A stretch of DNA of 64,000 nt from Sulfitobacter undariae (GCF_014196805.1 NZ_JACIEI010000002.1:62001-126000), one strand, 5' to 3'. Positions 1 to 10,257 are shown, counted from the stretch's first letter. Numbers and translations: made by a program. Notes: generated by a model from the sequence alone, not told the origin.

Positions 1-719
1 TAGTAGCGCGAAGCCTCGGACCTTTGCGCCTCTATGCCTCAACGCATGACAAATGGGTTATCGTTCTGCGGAGTTTGGCCGAGGTTCTGACAGCCTATCT
101 ATTTCTCAACGCGTTGTTCCACATGCCATTGGGGAACCTCACCGCGATCATGCAGGTTGTGCCGCTTACAGTAACACTCGGCTCTGCGCTGATCTTTCGC
201 GAAGCTGTGGGTTGGCGCCGCATGCTGGCCATTGCCGTAGGGCTAGGGGGGGTGTTGCTGATTATCCGCCCAGGTGGCGATGGTTTTAATGTGTGGTCAA
301 TCTATGCGCTGGGGGCTGTTGCTGGCGTCACTGTGCGTGACCTTATAACGCGTAGTCTGTCACATGAAGTCTCGGGCATGACGGTTACGCTGGGCACTAT
401 GGTATGTGTCCTTATCGCGACGGGCCTTGCTTCGCTTACGGAGGAATGGCAGCCCGTCTCAGGTGAATCTGTGAAATTCATTGGCGGCGCCGCTGTCTTT
501 GTCTCCATCGGGTATTTTGCGGGCATTCAGGCCATGCGTAGGGGTGATGTCGCCTTTAACGCGCCATTTCGCTATACGGGATTGATCGCCGCGATGATCA
601 TCGGATTTCTTGTGTTCGACGAAGTCCCCAAACCTCTGACGTTTCTTGGCGCGGGCATAGTCATGACGACAGGCTTGTTCACCTTCTACCGCGAGCGCAA
701 GCTGTCAAAGAGCGCGTGA
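1..719 (+). CDS. EamA/DMT-family transporter, 5' end cut by window edge
   Basis: This is the C-terminal part of a drug/metabolite transporter of the EamA family in the inner membrane. The reading frame is open back to base 3, so the start lies outside the window. The TTG at 24 is simply the first possible start inside it. The visible part, about 238 residues, shows repeated hydrophobic helices and the ends of both EamA repeats: the first closes with a glycine-rich helix followed by RPGG, and the second ends in FYRERK, typical of the family's cytoplasmic tail. Full proteins have about 290-300 residues and ten helices, so 50-60 are missing. Its last 15 bases overlap the end of the convergent gene on the other strand. 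The substrate cannot be inferred. Confidence 0.85.
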   Translation, partial: VARSLGPLRLYASTHDKWVIVLRSLAEVLTAYLFLNALFHMPLGNLTAIMQVVPLTVTLGSALIFREAVGWRRMLAIAVGLGGVLLIIRPGGDGFNVWSIYALGAVAGVTVRDLITRSLSHEVSGMTVTLGTMVCVLIATGLASLTEEWQPVSGESVKFIGGAAVFVSIGYFAGIQAMRRGDVAFNAPFRYTGLIAAMIIGFLVFDEVPKPLTFLGAGIVMTTGLFTFYRERKLSKSA

Positions 720-1516
720 GAACACCTCTCGTACATGGCTGTCCTTGATCCCGAAGGTCGCCTCGATATGGGCTGCCTGCGCGGCGGACACGGGTTGGTA
801 ATCAAAGTCGTTCTTACTGCTCTTCATCCGGCTGTCGTTATAGCCATTATGGCCGCGCAGCATCATGTCTTCACCTGTGTAGGTGAGTGTGGGCATAGTT
901 TTCCACAGATTGTGATGGCCGTGGCTCATGATGGTATCATCGCTACCCGCCTGCACGATAATCCCCAGTGCAATGGCCGAATAGGGGTAATGATAGGGCC
1001 AAAGCTTCAGCCCCTCTCGGTCAGCCTTAAAGACATAGCCTTGGTTGAAGTCGATCGCGACCGAACTGTGCCGCGCGGTAATTGCGCTTAAATCACGCGC
1101 GGCCTGCTTGAACTTCTCAACAAAGCTCAATGCCATTGCATCATCGTCGTCCAGCCGGAATTGCAGGCATGGTGTGTCAGGGGGCCTCGCCAATTATTGA
1201 TGGCTTTTGCCATAATCTTGCGATGTGGCCGCGGCGGAAATTGTTTAATCACACATTGTGGGACATGCGCAGTGAGATCCTGTAACCGCTTGAGGTGTTG
1301 GGGAGGGAGCCACTTTCCAGTTACAATAAGAAAGGTAAAGTCGGGATCGGTTTGCGCCGCGACACTGGGAAGGGTGATGGCTTCGAACAGGAGAAAGCGT
1401 TCTTCTATACGGGCGTCGTCAAAAAGGTATGCAGCCACGTCAGTCTGGTTGTCCCGTCCATTCTGAAAACCGCCACGCCCGACACATGAGAACCGGCAGA
1501 GCCCGACTGTTCGCAT
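705..1516 (-). pseudogene. Rhamnosyltransferase-like gene broken by a one-base frameshift
   Basis: This is a second copy of the neighbouring putative rhamnosyltransferase, in two reading frames. The first frame starts at ATG 1516 and resembles the paralog (MRTVGLCRFS, then EERFLLFEAITLPS). It then leaves register, and the rest (CLQFRLDDDDA to the end at 705) continues in another frame. The break maps to a run of five C on the coding strand, G at 1180-1184 on the + strand. Adding one C restores NNWRGPPDTPCLQFRLDDDD and a protein of about 270 residues, matching the paralog throughout. The start is two bases below the upstream stop, so the pair looks like a tandem duplication in one operon. It is either a recent pseudogene, a phase-variable tract or a sequencing error; the sequence alone cannot decide. 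Confidence 0.8.
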
Positions 1517-1517
1517 C

Positions 1518-2342
1518 TTAACTGCCCTTAAAAATTTGCTGAACGTGGTCGATGTCTATGGCAAAGCGTTTGTGAAATCTCTTGGCATCTTCAAAACTCA
1601 ACGGTGTGACCTGCACACCTTTGACTGCTTTTTGTCTACTGTCATTGGATTCATTATGTCCACGTACAAACATCCGCGGTTCATCAAAGCTGACGGCGGG
1701 CATGAAGCGATTGATCTTGTTATGGGCAAAATTCATGATCGTCAGGTGACAATCGCCCTTCACCCACATGCCAAGAGCCGCGACATCAAAAGGCCGAAAG
1801 ATTTCCGTGGCCGCAATACCATCTGCGCTGTACTCGGCGATGTAACCTTTGGTCCAGTCAAACGCGACGGATTTATGCTGGGCAGTCAGTACGGCACAAT
1901 CCGCTGCCGCTTTACGCAAGCGTTCAACAAAATCCACAGCAACAGCGTCATCATCGTCCAACCGAAATTGCAGGCAAGGCTGTGAAAAATCGCGCCGTGC
2001 GGCGTTTAGAATTTGTTTCATCACTTCGCGTTGCGGGCGCGGAGGTTCGGCATGGATGCAGGCCTGCGGGATATCTGAAATCAGAGCTTCAAGCCGCTTC
2101 ACGTGGTGGGCGGGAAGTTGATCACCGATGACGATGATCAATTCAAAGTCAGAATCGGTCTGGGCGTGGAGAGAGGGCAGGGCCACTGCCTCAAACAACC
2201 GGAACCTTTCCTCCAAGCGGGACTCACTATAAAGATACGCGATCCGCTCTTCTATGGTGTCGTGATCAACCTGAAACCCGCCAATTGCGGGGTATGAAAA
2301 CCGGCATAGACCAATTACTTGCAGTGTCACGGCATCCCTCAT
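1518..2342 (-). CDS. Putative rhamnosyltransferase (glycosyltransferase with DxD motif)
   Basis: The protein of 274 residues resembles the family called putative rhamnosyl transferase (Pfam Rhamno_transf). It would move a sugar onto a surface polysaccharide or other acceptor in the cytoplasm. Landmarks are the N-terminal VIGLCRFSY strand, an EERFRLFEAVALPSL segment, the acidic RLDDDDA motif expected to bind the metal and nucleotide sugar, and a conserved RGHNESNDSR block near the C-terminus. The ATG at 2342 was chosen because the frameshifted paralog next door begins at the equivalent place; the frame is open for another 48 codons upstream. No other polysaccharide genes are nearby, so the acceptor is unknown. 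Confidence 0.7.
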   Translation of the reverse strand: MRDAVTLQVIGLCRFSYPAIGGFQVDHDTIEERIAYLYSESRLEERFRLFEAVALPSLHAQTDSDFELIIVIGDQLPAHHVKRLEALISDIPQACIHAEPPRPQREVMKQILNAARRDFSQPCLQFRLDDDDAVAVDFVERLRKAAADCAVLTAQHKSVAFDWTKGYIAEYSADGIAATEIFRPFDVAALGMWVKGDCHLTIMNFAHNKINRFMPAVSFDEPRMFVRGHNESNDSRQKAVKGVQVTPLSFEDAKRFHKRFAIDIDHVQQIFKGS

Positions 2343-2676
2343 TCGCTTTTTGCGAACTATGGAGGGGTAAGGCAGTGCTTGGCAAGGGATGGCTGGTATT
2401 GACACGTCTGGCGACTCTGCGTATATGCCCAATATCTCGCTAATGGGGGTCGCCCCTGACGCGCATATCATATCGCATGTGGTCAAGATCCAGGCCGCCT
2501 TAATTGGCCCGATCCTCTGAAAGCATAGCCGCCTCGCTTACCTCGGTACGGAAGCGTCGCGGCCATATTGCTTTGGATCATGTGTTTCAGTCACGCTGCC
2601 GGACGCGCGCAGCATACTATTCACCGCAGGGGCTTTGCTTCTGCACTAAAGACAGCAACACGGGGATAAAACCGGA
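2343..2676. other. Intergenic region upstream of the str operon
   Basis: This 334-base gap separates the minus-strand glycosyltransferase start from rpsL and should hold the promoter for both. I could not pick out a convincing -35/-10 pair. A short + strand frame at 2389-2520 (43 codons, with an AAGGG before its ATG) is open but resembles nothing I recognise. In many Rhodobacterales rpoC lies upstream of rpsL; here it does not. Confidence 0.5.
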
Positions 2677-3048
2677 ATGCCAACAATTCAGCAGCTGATC
2701 CGCAAACCGCGCCAGCCGAAACGCAAAACATCGAAATCCATGCACCTGCAGGAATGCCCGCAGAAGCGTGGCGTATGTACGCGCGTTTATACAACCACAC
2801 CTAAAAAGCCTAACTCCGCGATGCGGAAAGTGGCCAAGGTTCGCTTGACCAACGGTTTTGAGGTCATCTCCTACATCGGCGGCGAAAGCCACAACCTTCA
2901 GGAACACTCTGTGGTTCTGATCCGTGGCGGCCGTGTAAAAGACCTTCCAGGTGTACGTTACCACGTCGTTCGCGGTGTTCTCGATACGCAAGGCGTTAAA
3001 GATCGTAAGCAGCGTCGCTCCAAGTACGGCGCCAAGCGTCCGAAGTAA
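2677..3048 (+). CDS. rpsL: 30S ribosomal protein S12
   Basis: S12 is part of the decoding centre of the small ribosomal subunit. The 123-residue protein has the normal length and the conserved [11 protein letters not shown] start, [12 protein letters not shown] and [12 protein letters not shown] segments, and a basic C-terminus. Both lysine regions where streptomycin-resistance changes usually occur look wild type. It is the first gene of the str operon, with rpsG starting 93 bases downstream. A GGGGAT lies ahead of the ATG. There is a weak GC-rich inverted repeat (GCCGG/CCGGC) in the gap before rpsG. Confidence 0.98.
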   Translation: MPTIQQLIRKPRQPKRKTSKSMHLQECPQKRGVCTRVYTTTPKKPNSAMRKVAKVRLTNGFEVISYIGGESHNLQEHSVVLIRGGRVKDLPGVRYHVVRGVLDTQGVKDRKQRRSKYGAKRPK

Positions 3049-3126
3049 GGTCATTGCTGGCCGGGTGCGTGTCATCCGGCTGTTACATTCCGACAATATG
3101 CAACGCCCAGCGATGCACCCCGCTAA

Positions 3127-3612
<486 letters not shown>

Positions 3613-3624
3613 TATATCCATTGT

Positions 3625-3649
3625 CAGGGCTGCGATACGCGTAGCCCTG
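3625..3649 (+). other. Intercistronic hairpin between rpsG and fusA
   Basis: CAGGGCTGCG and CGTAGCCCTG form a 10-pair stem with one G-T pair around a 5-base loop, 12 bases after the rpsG stop. No T-run follows, so it is more likely an RNA-processing or stability element, or partial attenuator, than a full terminator. Confidence 0.45.
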
Positions 3650-3689
3650 AACCTTTATCAAAGCAAAACCTCTTAAGGAAGCTTTACAA

Positions 3690-5807
3690 ATGGCACGCGA
3701 CTACACCCTCGAAAAATATCGTAACTTCGGTATTATCGCGCACATCGACGCTGGTAAAACCACCGTTTCCGAACGCATCCTGTTCTATACGGGCAAGAAC
3801 CACACAATGGGCGAAACCCATGATGGTGCTGGCACGATGGACTGGATGGAGCAAGAGCAAGAGCGTGGCATTACGATCACCTCGGCTGCGACAACCACGT
3901 TCTGGGAACGTACCGAAACTGGCACCGAGCCAGACGGCCCAAAGCACCGCATGAACATCATTGACACACCAGGCCACGTTGACTTCACAATCGAAGTTGA
4001 GCGTTCGCTGGCTGTTCTCGATGGCGCGGTTGTGGTTCTTGACGGTAACGCTGGTGTTGAGCCGCAGACCGAAACCGTATGGCGTCAGGCTGACCGCTAT
4101 AAAGTTCCGCGTATGGTTTTTGTTAACAAAATGGACAAAATCGGCGCAGACTTCTTTAACTGCGTTACCATGATCGAAGACCGCACTGGTGCGCGTGCTA
4201 TTCCTATCGCACTGCCAATCGGCTCTGAAACCGCACTTGAAGGTTTGATTGATCTTGTGACCATGGAGGAATGGTTGTGGCAGGGCGAAGACCTTGGCGC
4301 GTCATGGATCAAAGCACCAATCCGTGCGGACCTTGCTGATGAAGCTGCTGAATGGCGCGAAAAGCTGCTTGAAGCCGCTGTTGAGCAAGACGACGATGCA
4401 ATGGAAGCCTATCTTGAGGGCAACGAACCAGATGTGAAAACACTGCGCGCGTTGATCCGCAAATCTTGCCTTTCCTTGTCTTTCGTTCCTGTTCTTGGTG
4501 GTTCTGCGTTTAAGAACATCGGTGTTCAGCCGTTGCTGAACGCTGTTCTTGACTATCTGCCAAGCCCGCTGGACGTTGTTGATTACATGGGCTTTAAGCC
4601 AGGCGACGAAACAGAGACGCGTAACATCCCGCGCCGTGCCGACGACGATATGGCCTTCTCTGCGCTTGCGTTCAAAATCATGAACGACCCCTTCGTGGGT
4701 TCCTTGACCTTTACACGGATCTACTCCGGTAAATTGGCCAAGGGTGACACAATGCTCAACTCTACCAAGGGTAACAAAGAGCGTGTTGGTCGTATGATGA
4801 TGATGCACTCCAACGAACGCGAGGAAATCAGCGAAGCGTTTGCTGGTGACATTATTGCGCTTGGCGGTTTGAAGAACACAACAACAGGTGACACAATCTG
4901 TGCACCAAACGACCCAGTTGTTCTTGAAACGATGACCTTCCCTGATCCAGTGATCGAGATCGCTGTCGAGCCAAAGACAAAAGCAGACCAAGAAAAGATG
5001 GGCATCGCCCTTCAGCGTCTGTCGGCAGAAGATCCATCCTTCCGTGTTGAGACCGATATTGAATCTGGTCAAACCATCATGAAGGGCATGGGCGAACTTC
5101 ACCTCGACATCCTTGTTGATCGTATGAAGCGCGAATTCAAAGTTGAAGCCAACATTGGTGCGCCTCAGGTTGCTTACCGTGAGACCATCAGCCGCGAAGC
5201 TGAAATCACGTACACGCACAAGAAACAGTCGGGTGGTTCAGGTCAGTTTGCTGAAGTGAAGATGATCATCTCACCAACAGAGCCAGGCGAAGGTTACTCC
5301 TTTGAAAGCCGCGTTGTTGGCGGTTCGGTGCCAAAGGAATACATCCCAGGCGTCGAAAAGGGCATCAAATCTGTTATGGACTCCGGTCCATTGGCGGGCT
5401 TCCCAGTTATCGACTTCAAGGTTGCGCTCATCGAGGGCAAATACCACGATGTTGACTCCTCGGTTCTTGCATTCGAAATCGCGGCCCGTATGGGCATGCG
5501 TGAAGGTATGCGCAAAGCCGGTGCGAAGATGCTTGAGCCCATCATGAAAGTCGAAGTTGTCACACCAGAAGAATACACTGGTGGCATCATCGGCGATCTG
5601 ACATCACGTCGCGGTCAGGTACAGGGTCAGGACACCCGCGGTAACGCGATTGCCATTGACGCATTTGTGCCTCTCGCGAACATGTTCGGCTACATCAACA
5701 ACCTGCGCTCCATGTCTTCTGGCCGTGCGAACTTTACAATGCAGTTCGGTCACTACGATGCGGTCCCACAGAACCTCTCCGACGAGATTCAAGCCAAATT
5801 CGCTTAA
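3690..5807 (+). CDS. fusA: Translation elongation factor G
   Basis: EF-G is the GTPase that moves tRNA and mRNA through the ribosome and, with ribosome recycling factor, splits the ribosome after termination. The 705-residue length is standard. The G domain shows AHIDAGKTT, the RGITI switch, DTPGHVDF and NKMDK, followed by the usual domains II-V ending with the GQVQGQ and ANMFGY regions of domains IV and V. AAGGAAG lies upstream of the ATG. It is the third gene of the str operon and is followed after 97 bases by tuf. Confidence 0.98.
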   Translation: MARDYTLEKYRNFGIIAHIDAGKTTVSERILFYTGKNHTMGETHDGAGTMDWMEQEQERGITITSAATTTFWERTETGTEPDGPKHRMNIIDTPGHVDFTIEVERSLAVLDGAVVVLDGNAGVEPQTETVWRQADRYKVPRMVFVNKMDKIGADFFNCVTMIEDRTGARAIPIALPIGSETALEGLIDLVTMEEWLWQGEDLGASWIKAPIRADLADEAAEWREKLLEAAVEQDDDAMEAYLEGNEPDVKTLRALIRKSCLSLSFVPVLGGSAFKNIGVQPLLNAVLDYLPSPLDVVDYMGFKPGDETETRNIPRRADDDMAFSALAFKIMNDPFVGSLTFTRIYSGKLAKGDTMLNSTKGNKERVGRMMMMHSNEREEISEAFAGDIIALGGLKNTTTGDTICAPNDPVVLETMTFPDPVIEIAVEPKTKADQEKMGIALQRLSAEDPSFRVETDIESGQTIMKGMGELHLDILVDRMKREFKVEANIGAPQVAYRETISREAEITYTHKKQSGGSGQFAEVKMIISPTEPGEGYSFESRVVGGSVPKEYIPGVEKGIKSVMDSGPLAGFPVIDFKVALIEGKYHDVDSSVLAFEIAARMGMREGMRKAGAKMLEPIMKVEVVTPEEYTGGIIGDLTSRRGQVQGQDTRGNAIAIDAFVPLANMFGYINNLRSMSSGRANFTMQFGHYDAVPQNLSDEIQAKFA

Positions 5808-5904
5808 CAAGGACGGCTCGCAGCAGTGCTGCGGGCCTGTCCAAACGGTGGGCGACACGTCGCGCACTGCCTCTATCTGAATTGAACATTAAGGAGCCAA
5901 CACC

Positions 5905-7080
5905 ATGGCAAAGGCAAAGTTTGAACGTAACAAACCACACGTCAACATCGGCACAATTGGCCACGTTGACCACGGCAAAACGACACTGACAGCTGCGATC
6001 ACGAAGTACTTCGGTGACTTCAAGGCGTACGATCAGATTGACGGCGCGCCCGAAGAAAAAGCACGTGGCATCACGATCTCCACAGCGCACGTTGAGTACG
6101 AAACCGAAGCACGTCACTATGCACACGTTGACTGCCCAGGCCACGCTGACTATGTGAAAAACATGATCACCGGTGCGGCGCAGATGGACGGCGCGATCCT
6201 TGTTGTGAACGCAGCAGACGGCCCAATGCCACAGACGCGCGAGCACATCCTGCTCGGCCGTCAGGTTGGCATCCCGTACATGGTTGTTTACATGAACAAA
6301 GTTGACCAAGTAGACGACGAAGAGCTGCTGGAACTGGTCGAAATGGAAATCCGTGAGCTGTTGTCTTCCTATGACTACCCTGGCGACGATATCCCAATCA
6401 TCCCTGGTTCTGCACTTGCAGCCATGGAAGGCCGCGATCCAGAAATCGGTGAAGAATCCATCAAGAAATTGATGGCAGCTGTTGATGAATACATCCCGAC
6501 ACCAGCACGTGCTGTTGACCAGCCGTTCCTGATGCCAGTGGAAGACGTATTCTCGATCTCTGGTCGTGGTACAGTTGTGACAGGCCGTATCGAGCGTGGC
6601 GTGATCAACGTTGGCGACGAAATCGAAATCGTTGGTATCCGCGACACCAAGAAAACGACCTGCACAGGCGTTGAAATGTTCCGCAAGCTGCTGGACCGTG
6701 GTGAAGCAGGCGATAACGTTGGCGCATTGCTGCGTGGTGTTGACCGTGAAGGTGTTGAGCGTGGTCAGGTTCTTTGTAAGCCTGCGTCGGTTAAGCCGCA
6801 CACCAAGTTCACAGCCGAGGCGTATATCCTCACCAAAGAAGAGGGTGGCCGTCACACGCCGTTCTTTGCGAACTACCGTCCACAGTTCTACTTCCGTACA
6901 ACTGACGTGACCGGCACTGTTCAGCTTCCTGAAGGTACGGAAATGGTTATGCCAGGCGACAACCTTCAGTTCGACGTTGAGCTGATTGCACCAGTTGCGA
7001 TGGAAGACGGTCTGCGCTTTGCGATCCGCGAAGGCGGCCGTACGGTTGGCGCGGGCGTTGTGTCCAAAATCAACGAATAA
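5905..7080 (+). CDS. tuf: Translation elongation factor Tu
   Basis: EF-Tu carries aminoacyl-tRNA to the ribosomal A site as a GTP complex. The protein has 391 residues, as in other alphaproteobacteria, with GHVDHGKTT (P loop), [17 protein letters not shown] and the conserved C-terminal [16 protein letters not shown] precedes the ATG at a good distance. It is the last gene of the str operon and is followed by a strong terminator rather than running into the S10 operon. Alphaproteobacteria often carry a second copy, which is not in this window. Confidence 0.98.
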   Translation: MAKAKFERNKPHVNIGTIGHVDHGKTTLTAAITKYFGDFKAYDQIDGAPEEKARGITISTAHVEYETEARHYAHVDCPGHADYVKNMITGAAQMDGAILVVNAADGPMPQTREHILLGRQVGIPYMVVYMNKVDQVDDEELLELVEMEIRELLSSYDYPGDDIPIIPGSALAAMEGRDPEIGEESIKKLMAAVDEYIPTPARAVDQPFLMPVEDVFSISGRGTVVTGRIERGVINVGDEIEIVGIRDTKKTTCTGVEMFRKLLDRGEAGDNVGALLRGVDREGVERGQVLCKPASVKPHTKFTAEAYILTKEEGGRHTPFFANYRPQFYFRTTDVTGTVQLPEGTEMVMPGDNLQFDVELIAPVAMEDGLRFAIREGGRTVGAGVVSKINE

Positions 7081-7120
7081 TGAGGGCGAGGCGGGGCAAC
7101 CCGCTTCCTCTGATATCTAC

Positions 7121-7149
7121 AAAGGCCGCCCCCTAGGGGGCGGCCTTTT
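7121..7149 (+). terminator. Rho-independent terminator of the str operon
   Basis: A perfect inverted repeat AAAGGCCGCCCCC/GGGGGCGGCCTTT with almost no loop is followed by a T-run, 40 bases after the tuf stop. The flanking A and T runs mean it could also work from the other side. Confidence 0.93.
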
Positions 7150-7211
7150 GCATGCGCTAGACAATAGCGTGCGTGGTCAGGCAAAATAGTATCGTAGTGT
7201 ATGAGGTGAAC

Positions 7212-8018
7212 ATGTTTGGTCGATTGATAGTAAAATTGGTTCCGTGGTGGGTCTTCGCCTTCATGGGTGCTTCATTCGCTCCGACGACTGTAGGTTTTGT
7301 CCAAAGCTATCACCAATCCAAGTCCCTCATTGCAGACGCGCGACAGGCTGATGCGCCTCCCTTGGTGGCGGTGTCCAATTTTTCACGCGACTCGGGTGTG
7401 GCGCTTTTGGATGAGGTGTATCTACAAGGTGAACTCCGCGAAGATGTTGGGCCCTATGAGAAAGCGCAGAAAGGTGTGAATTTCTCCTATCTGGCCCTTC
7501 AAGACGGGTCTGATTATGTGTTGCTATATTTTGAAAGCTATCTGACGGATCTGACGTTAGAGCGGCTGGCCAAGACCAAGGATACTGGCGGTCGCGTGCA
7601 GGTGCGCGGGTTTTTGGCACCACGCTACCGCGCTGCGCCGCCTAAGGAATGGTTGGCGAAATTCGGAGCAGGTGCAAAGTACAAAGCCATCGTTGAGCCA
7701 TATTTTGGTACACGCGAAGCTGCTATCAGTGAACAAGCGCAAGATGGTCTGATGATTGCAACCATTGCTGGGGTGATGAACCTTGCGTTGTTTTTTGTCG
7801 CGGCAATCAAGTTCCGTTCATGGCGCAAGCTGGTTGCCGTGAGACGTCCTGCAAAACCGAAACTTCCAACCAAAGCACCGCCGTTACCGATGCCAAAGGC
7901 TGGCGCAATCGAACGCGCGAGAAAAATAACCGAATTGGCCGTAGTCAGCACTCCTCAAAAGCAGGATAAATTTCAAGATGGGCCGATCAAGTCTAAGACG
8001 GGGTGGTTTCGCAAATAG
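7212..8018 (+). CDS. Membrane-anchored protein of unknown function
   Basis: I do not recognise this 268-residue protein. It has an N-terminal hydrophobic segment (about residues 8-28), a largely soluble middle of some 160 residues, then a second membrane helix (IATIAGVMNLALFFVAAIKF region) and a basic, proline-rich tail. The middle part would therefore probably lie in the periplasm. The ATG at 7212 was chosen over upstream starts because GAGGTGA sits just before it. The gene lies alone between the tuf terminator and an acetyltransferase that begins 32 bases after its stop, so these two may be co-transcribed. Confidence 0.65.
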   Translation: MFGRLIVKLVPWWVFAFMGASFAPTTVGFVQSYHQSKSLIADARQADAPPLVAVSNFSRDSGVALLDEVYLQGELREDVGPYEKAQKGVNFSYLALQDGSDYVLLYFESYLTDLTLERLAKTKDTGGRVQVRGFLAPRYRAAPPKEWLAKFGAGAKYKAIVEPYFGTREAAISEQAQDGLMIATIAGVMNLALFFVAAIKFRSWRKLVAVRRPAKPKLPTKAPPLPMPKAGAIERARKITELAVVSTPQKQDKFQDGPIKSKTGWFRK

Positions 8019-8050
8019 CTGCGGCTGCTAAAATTGACATAGGAGACCTC

Positions 8051-8746
8051 ATGACAGACAGTTCGTCCCGCTTTCCATCACCGACAGAGCTGCATCCGAT
8101 TCAGCTTCCTGATGGCAGCAGCCATGGGGGCACAGTGTTTCTTGCCGCGGCCATCAGCCACCCACAGTTTGAGGTTGGCGCATATACTTATGCAAGTGCC
8201 TTTGATCCGCCAGCCGATTGGGCTGCGCGTTTGGCACCCTATCTGTTCGATTTCAGCCCTGAGAAGTTGCAGATTGGCAAATTCTGTCAGATTGCCGACG
8301 GGGTCCAGTTTATAACATCTTCCGCCAATCACCGCTATGATGGCATATCATCTTTCCCCTTTGCGGTATTCGGTGGCGGCGCCCGCGAGGGCCGCGCGTC
8401 CATGCCTGCTGCGGGCCCGGATACCTCGATCGGGCATGATGTTTGGATCGGTCAGGGTGCTCTAATCTTGCCCGGCGCGAACATCGGTAATGGCGTGATC
8501 GTAGGCGCTGGGGCCGTGGTGGCGGGGGATGTGCCTGCTTATAGCATTGTTGCGGGTAATCCGGCGACCACGTTGCGCCGTCGCTTCACAACAGGCCAGA
8601 TCGCCATTTTAGAGCGCATTTGCTGGTGGGATTGGCCTATAGAACACATCCTGAGGCATGAAGCTTCAATCTGCGGTGGGGACGTAGATGCATTGGCTGC
8701 AGCAACTCCTTCAAAGGATTCGGGGGCCGCTGATAAGGCGCCATAA
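8051..8746 (+). CDS. CatB-related O-acetyltransferase (hexapeptide-repeat family)
   Basis: The 231-residue protein belongs to the xenobiotic acetyltransferase (XAT/CatB) branch of left-handed beta-helix enzymes. These use acetyl-CoA to acetylate hydroxyl groups and normally act as trimers. Visible marks are ANHRYDG with the probable catalytic histidine, IGHDVWIGQGALI, repeated hexapeptides (LPGANIGNGVIVGAGAVV) and the SIVAGNPA loop near the CoA site. The ATG at 8051 follows AGGAGAC. Members inactivate chloramphenicol or streptogramins, but many chromosomal ones modify unknown sugars, and nothing here shows a resistance role. Confidence 0.85.
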   Translation: MTDSSSRFPSPTELHPIQLPDGSSHGGTVFLAAAISHPQFEVGAYTYASAFDPPADWAARLAPYLFDFSPEKLQIGKFCQIADGVQFITSSANHRYDGISSFPFAVFGGGAREGRASMPAAGPDTSIGHDVWIGQGALILPGANIGNGVIVGAGAVVAGDVPAYSIVAGNPATTLRRRFTTGQIAILERICWWDWPIEHILRHEASICGGDVDALAAATPSKDSGAADKAP

Positions 8747-8812
8747 GCGTGAGTTGGTAGGATAAATTTTGGGACTCCGTATGAAACATAGGGAATCCGT
8801 GAAAATATAAAC

Positions 8813-8843
8813 GCTTGGGGCATGATGCCTCTTGATCCCAAGC
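8813..8843 (+). other. Inverted repeat before tRNA-Trp
   Basis: GCTTGGG and CCCAAGC bracket an inner GGCATGATGCC palindrome, 30 bases upstream of the tRNA. No T-run follows. It could separate the acetyltransferase transcript from the tRNA or aid processing; this is a weak call. Confidence 0.35.
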
Positions 8844-8872
8844 CCGATCCAGACTACTCCATCCATCGGCAT

Positions 8873-8948
8873 AGGGGTTTAGCTCAGTTGGTAGAGCATC
8901 GGTCTCCAAAACCGAGGGTCGTGGGTTCGAGTCCCTCAGCCCCTGCCA
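8873..8948 (+). tRNA. tRNA-Trp (anticodon CCA)
   Basis: The 76-base gene folds as a full cloverleaf. The acceptor stem is AGGGGTT/AGCCCCT, the D arm is GCTC-AGTTGGTA-GAGC, and the anticodon stem TCGGT/ACCGA carries loop CTCCAAA with CCA at 8906-8908. The T loop is TTCGAGT, and CCA is encoded at the 3' end. In many alphaproteobacteria this tRNA lies between a tuf gene and secE-nusG. Here a tuf operon lies upstream but secE is not downstream. Confidence 0.97.
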
Positions 8949-9370
8949 ATTATCCAACAAAATCATATAATTACATTACGCCTCGCTAGGGGCGTATGAT
9001 GCTTGTGAAAAAGTAGCTACTAAAGCTTGAACACTTTAGCCGAATCTTATGGCTTAGTAATATTCACGCTTTCCAACTTCGGCATGATCGCTCATGCAGG
9101 TCCTCAATTCCAGAATACTGGCATCGGGATTCGGTTTGAAAGGTAGCGCCGGATTTTTTGCGGACATTATCCTGCGTTCCGAATGGTGGGTGGGTTAGTA
9201 TCGTCAACGGCACTACAATCAAACCGCATGGCTACGCCCATCACATCAGCACTGTGCAGGCTGTTCATACTGTAAAACCGCCAGCCTAACTCAATCATGC
9301 CCAGGAAAGGTTTCAACTTGATGTGGATTGAAGGCATTTCCTTCGAGTTTACTTCTCATGTTAGTCAAAA
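8949..9370. other. Gene-poor stretch after tRNA-Trp
   Basis: These 422 bases contain no recognised gene. They look less GC-rich than the surroundings and hold one short minus-strand frame (9167-9337). No copy of the tRNA 3' end, which would mark an integration site, was found further along the window. Confidence 0.5.
9167..9337 (-). CDS. Possible 56-residue protein downstream of the LysR gene
   Basis: An open frame starts 33 bases after the stop of the LysR gene on the same strand, with GAAGGA directly before the ATG, which is closer than usual. The product (MPSIHIKLKPFLGMIELGWR at the start) resembles nothing I know. It may be a decayed gene fragment or chance. Confidence 0.2.
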   Translation of the reverse strand: MPSIHIKLKPFLGMIELGWRFYSMNSLHSADVMGVAMRFDCSAVDDTNPPTIRNAG

Positions 9371-10234
9371 TCACTTAACCATCGAAAAAAAAGCATCCGT
9401 GGCTCGGAGCTTACGCTTCGATGCCAAGCAAAATACGTCTTCTGAATGGGTTTCAGGCAGTTGCGTAACGGGTATCCGGACGACGCCATCACGTCGGGTG
9501 GATGCTGCATCAAACATAAACCCAATGCCTACGCCCTGCGCACAGGCTTCGTAGATTGCTTCACGTGCTTCGAGGACCAACAGAGGCCTGATATTTAAGT
9601 CGTATTTTTTCAAGACGGCATCCACTGCGCGTTGTGTTTGTGAATTCCCTGTTCGAAACAGGATCGGCTCACCAACTAATTCTTCAAGAGATAATTTTCG
9701 CCGCTGTGCAAGTGGATGGTCCTTTGGAACAAGCGCCACAATTTTTTGGGTGGTAAAAGGTTGCTTAATGATATCGTCGGCATCGGGCGCATCGGTTAGT
9801 AGGCCCAGATCGACTTTACGATACCTAACTGCGTTCACGACTTCTTGCCAGTTCCCAAATAGTAGCTGCAGCCGGACGCCTGGATATGATTTTTGAAATC
9901 GAGAAACGAGCTGCATGGCAGGTCCAGCGGCGCCGCAGGCGATGGAGAGTTCACCTACTTCAAGCATGTGGGCGCGGCTTAAAATTTCGGCGGCTTCTCT
10001 TTCAGTATCTCGCATAGATGCCGTGCGCTGAAAAAGTCTTCGACCGATCTGGGTAAGCACTGCGCCCGCCCCAGTTCTTTCAAACAGTTTAACGTCATAA
10101 GCTTTTTCGATGGTACGAATGTGAGCGGTTATGGCTGGCTGTGAGACGCCAAGTACACGTGCGGCATCGGAAAAACTGCCTTGGCTGGCGATTTCATTAA
10201 AGACGCGAATTTGAGAAGAACTGAGCCGTTTCAT
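9371..10234 (-). CDS. LysR-family transcriptional regulator
   Basis: This 287-residue regulator has the usual N-terminal winged helix-turn-helix (about residues 3-60, with GSFSDAARVLGVSQPAITAHI as the recognition region) and a C-terminal substrate-binding-like domain that senses an effector. It is transcribed away from the ABC transporter operon starting at 10342, the classic layout for a LysR protein controlling a divergent target. A 15-base T-N11-A palindrome lies 24 bases before its start. The effector is probably the imported substrate or a breakdown product; that is inference. Confidence 0.92.
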   Translation of the reverse strand: MKRLSSSQIRVFNEIASQGSFSDAARVLGVSQPAITAHIRTIEKAYDVKLFERTGAGAVLTQIGRRLFQRTASMRDTEREAAEILSRAHMLEVGELSIACGAAGPAMQLVSRFQKSYPGVRLQLLFGNWQEVVNAVRYRKVDLGLLTDAPDADDIIKQPFTTQKIVALVPKDHPLAQRRKLSLEELVGEPILFRTGNSQTQRAVDAVLKKYDLNIRPLLVLEAREAIYEACAQGVGIGFMFDAASTRRDGVVRIPVTQLPETHSEDVFCLASKRKLRATDAFFSMVK

Positions 10235-10257
10235 GTGATGATTTCGCTACCATACCC

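Noticed and set aside
2389-2520. Possible 43-residue protein upstream of rpsL with AAGGG before its ATG
   Set aside because: It resembles no family with confidence, and it overlaps the region where the str promoter is expected.
5734-6855. Minus-strand frame of 373 codons across fusA and tuf
   Set aside because: Antisense shadow of two highly conserved genes; product is rich in Cys, His and Asn with no domain.
8637-8966. Minus-strand frame of 109 codons over tRNA-Trp with an RDSNPRPSV-like segment
   Set aside because: This is the well-known false translation of a tRNA gene; the cloverleaf on the + strand explains it.
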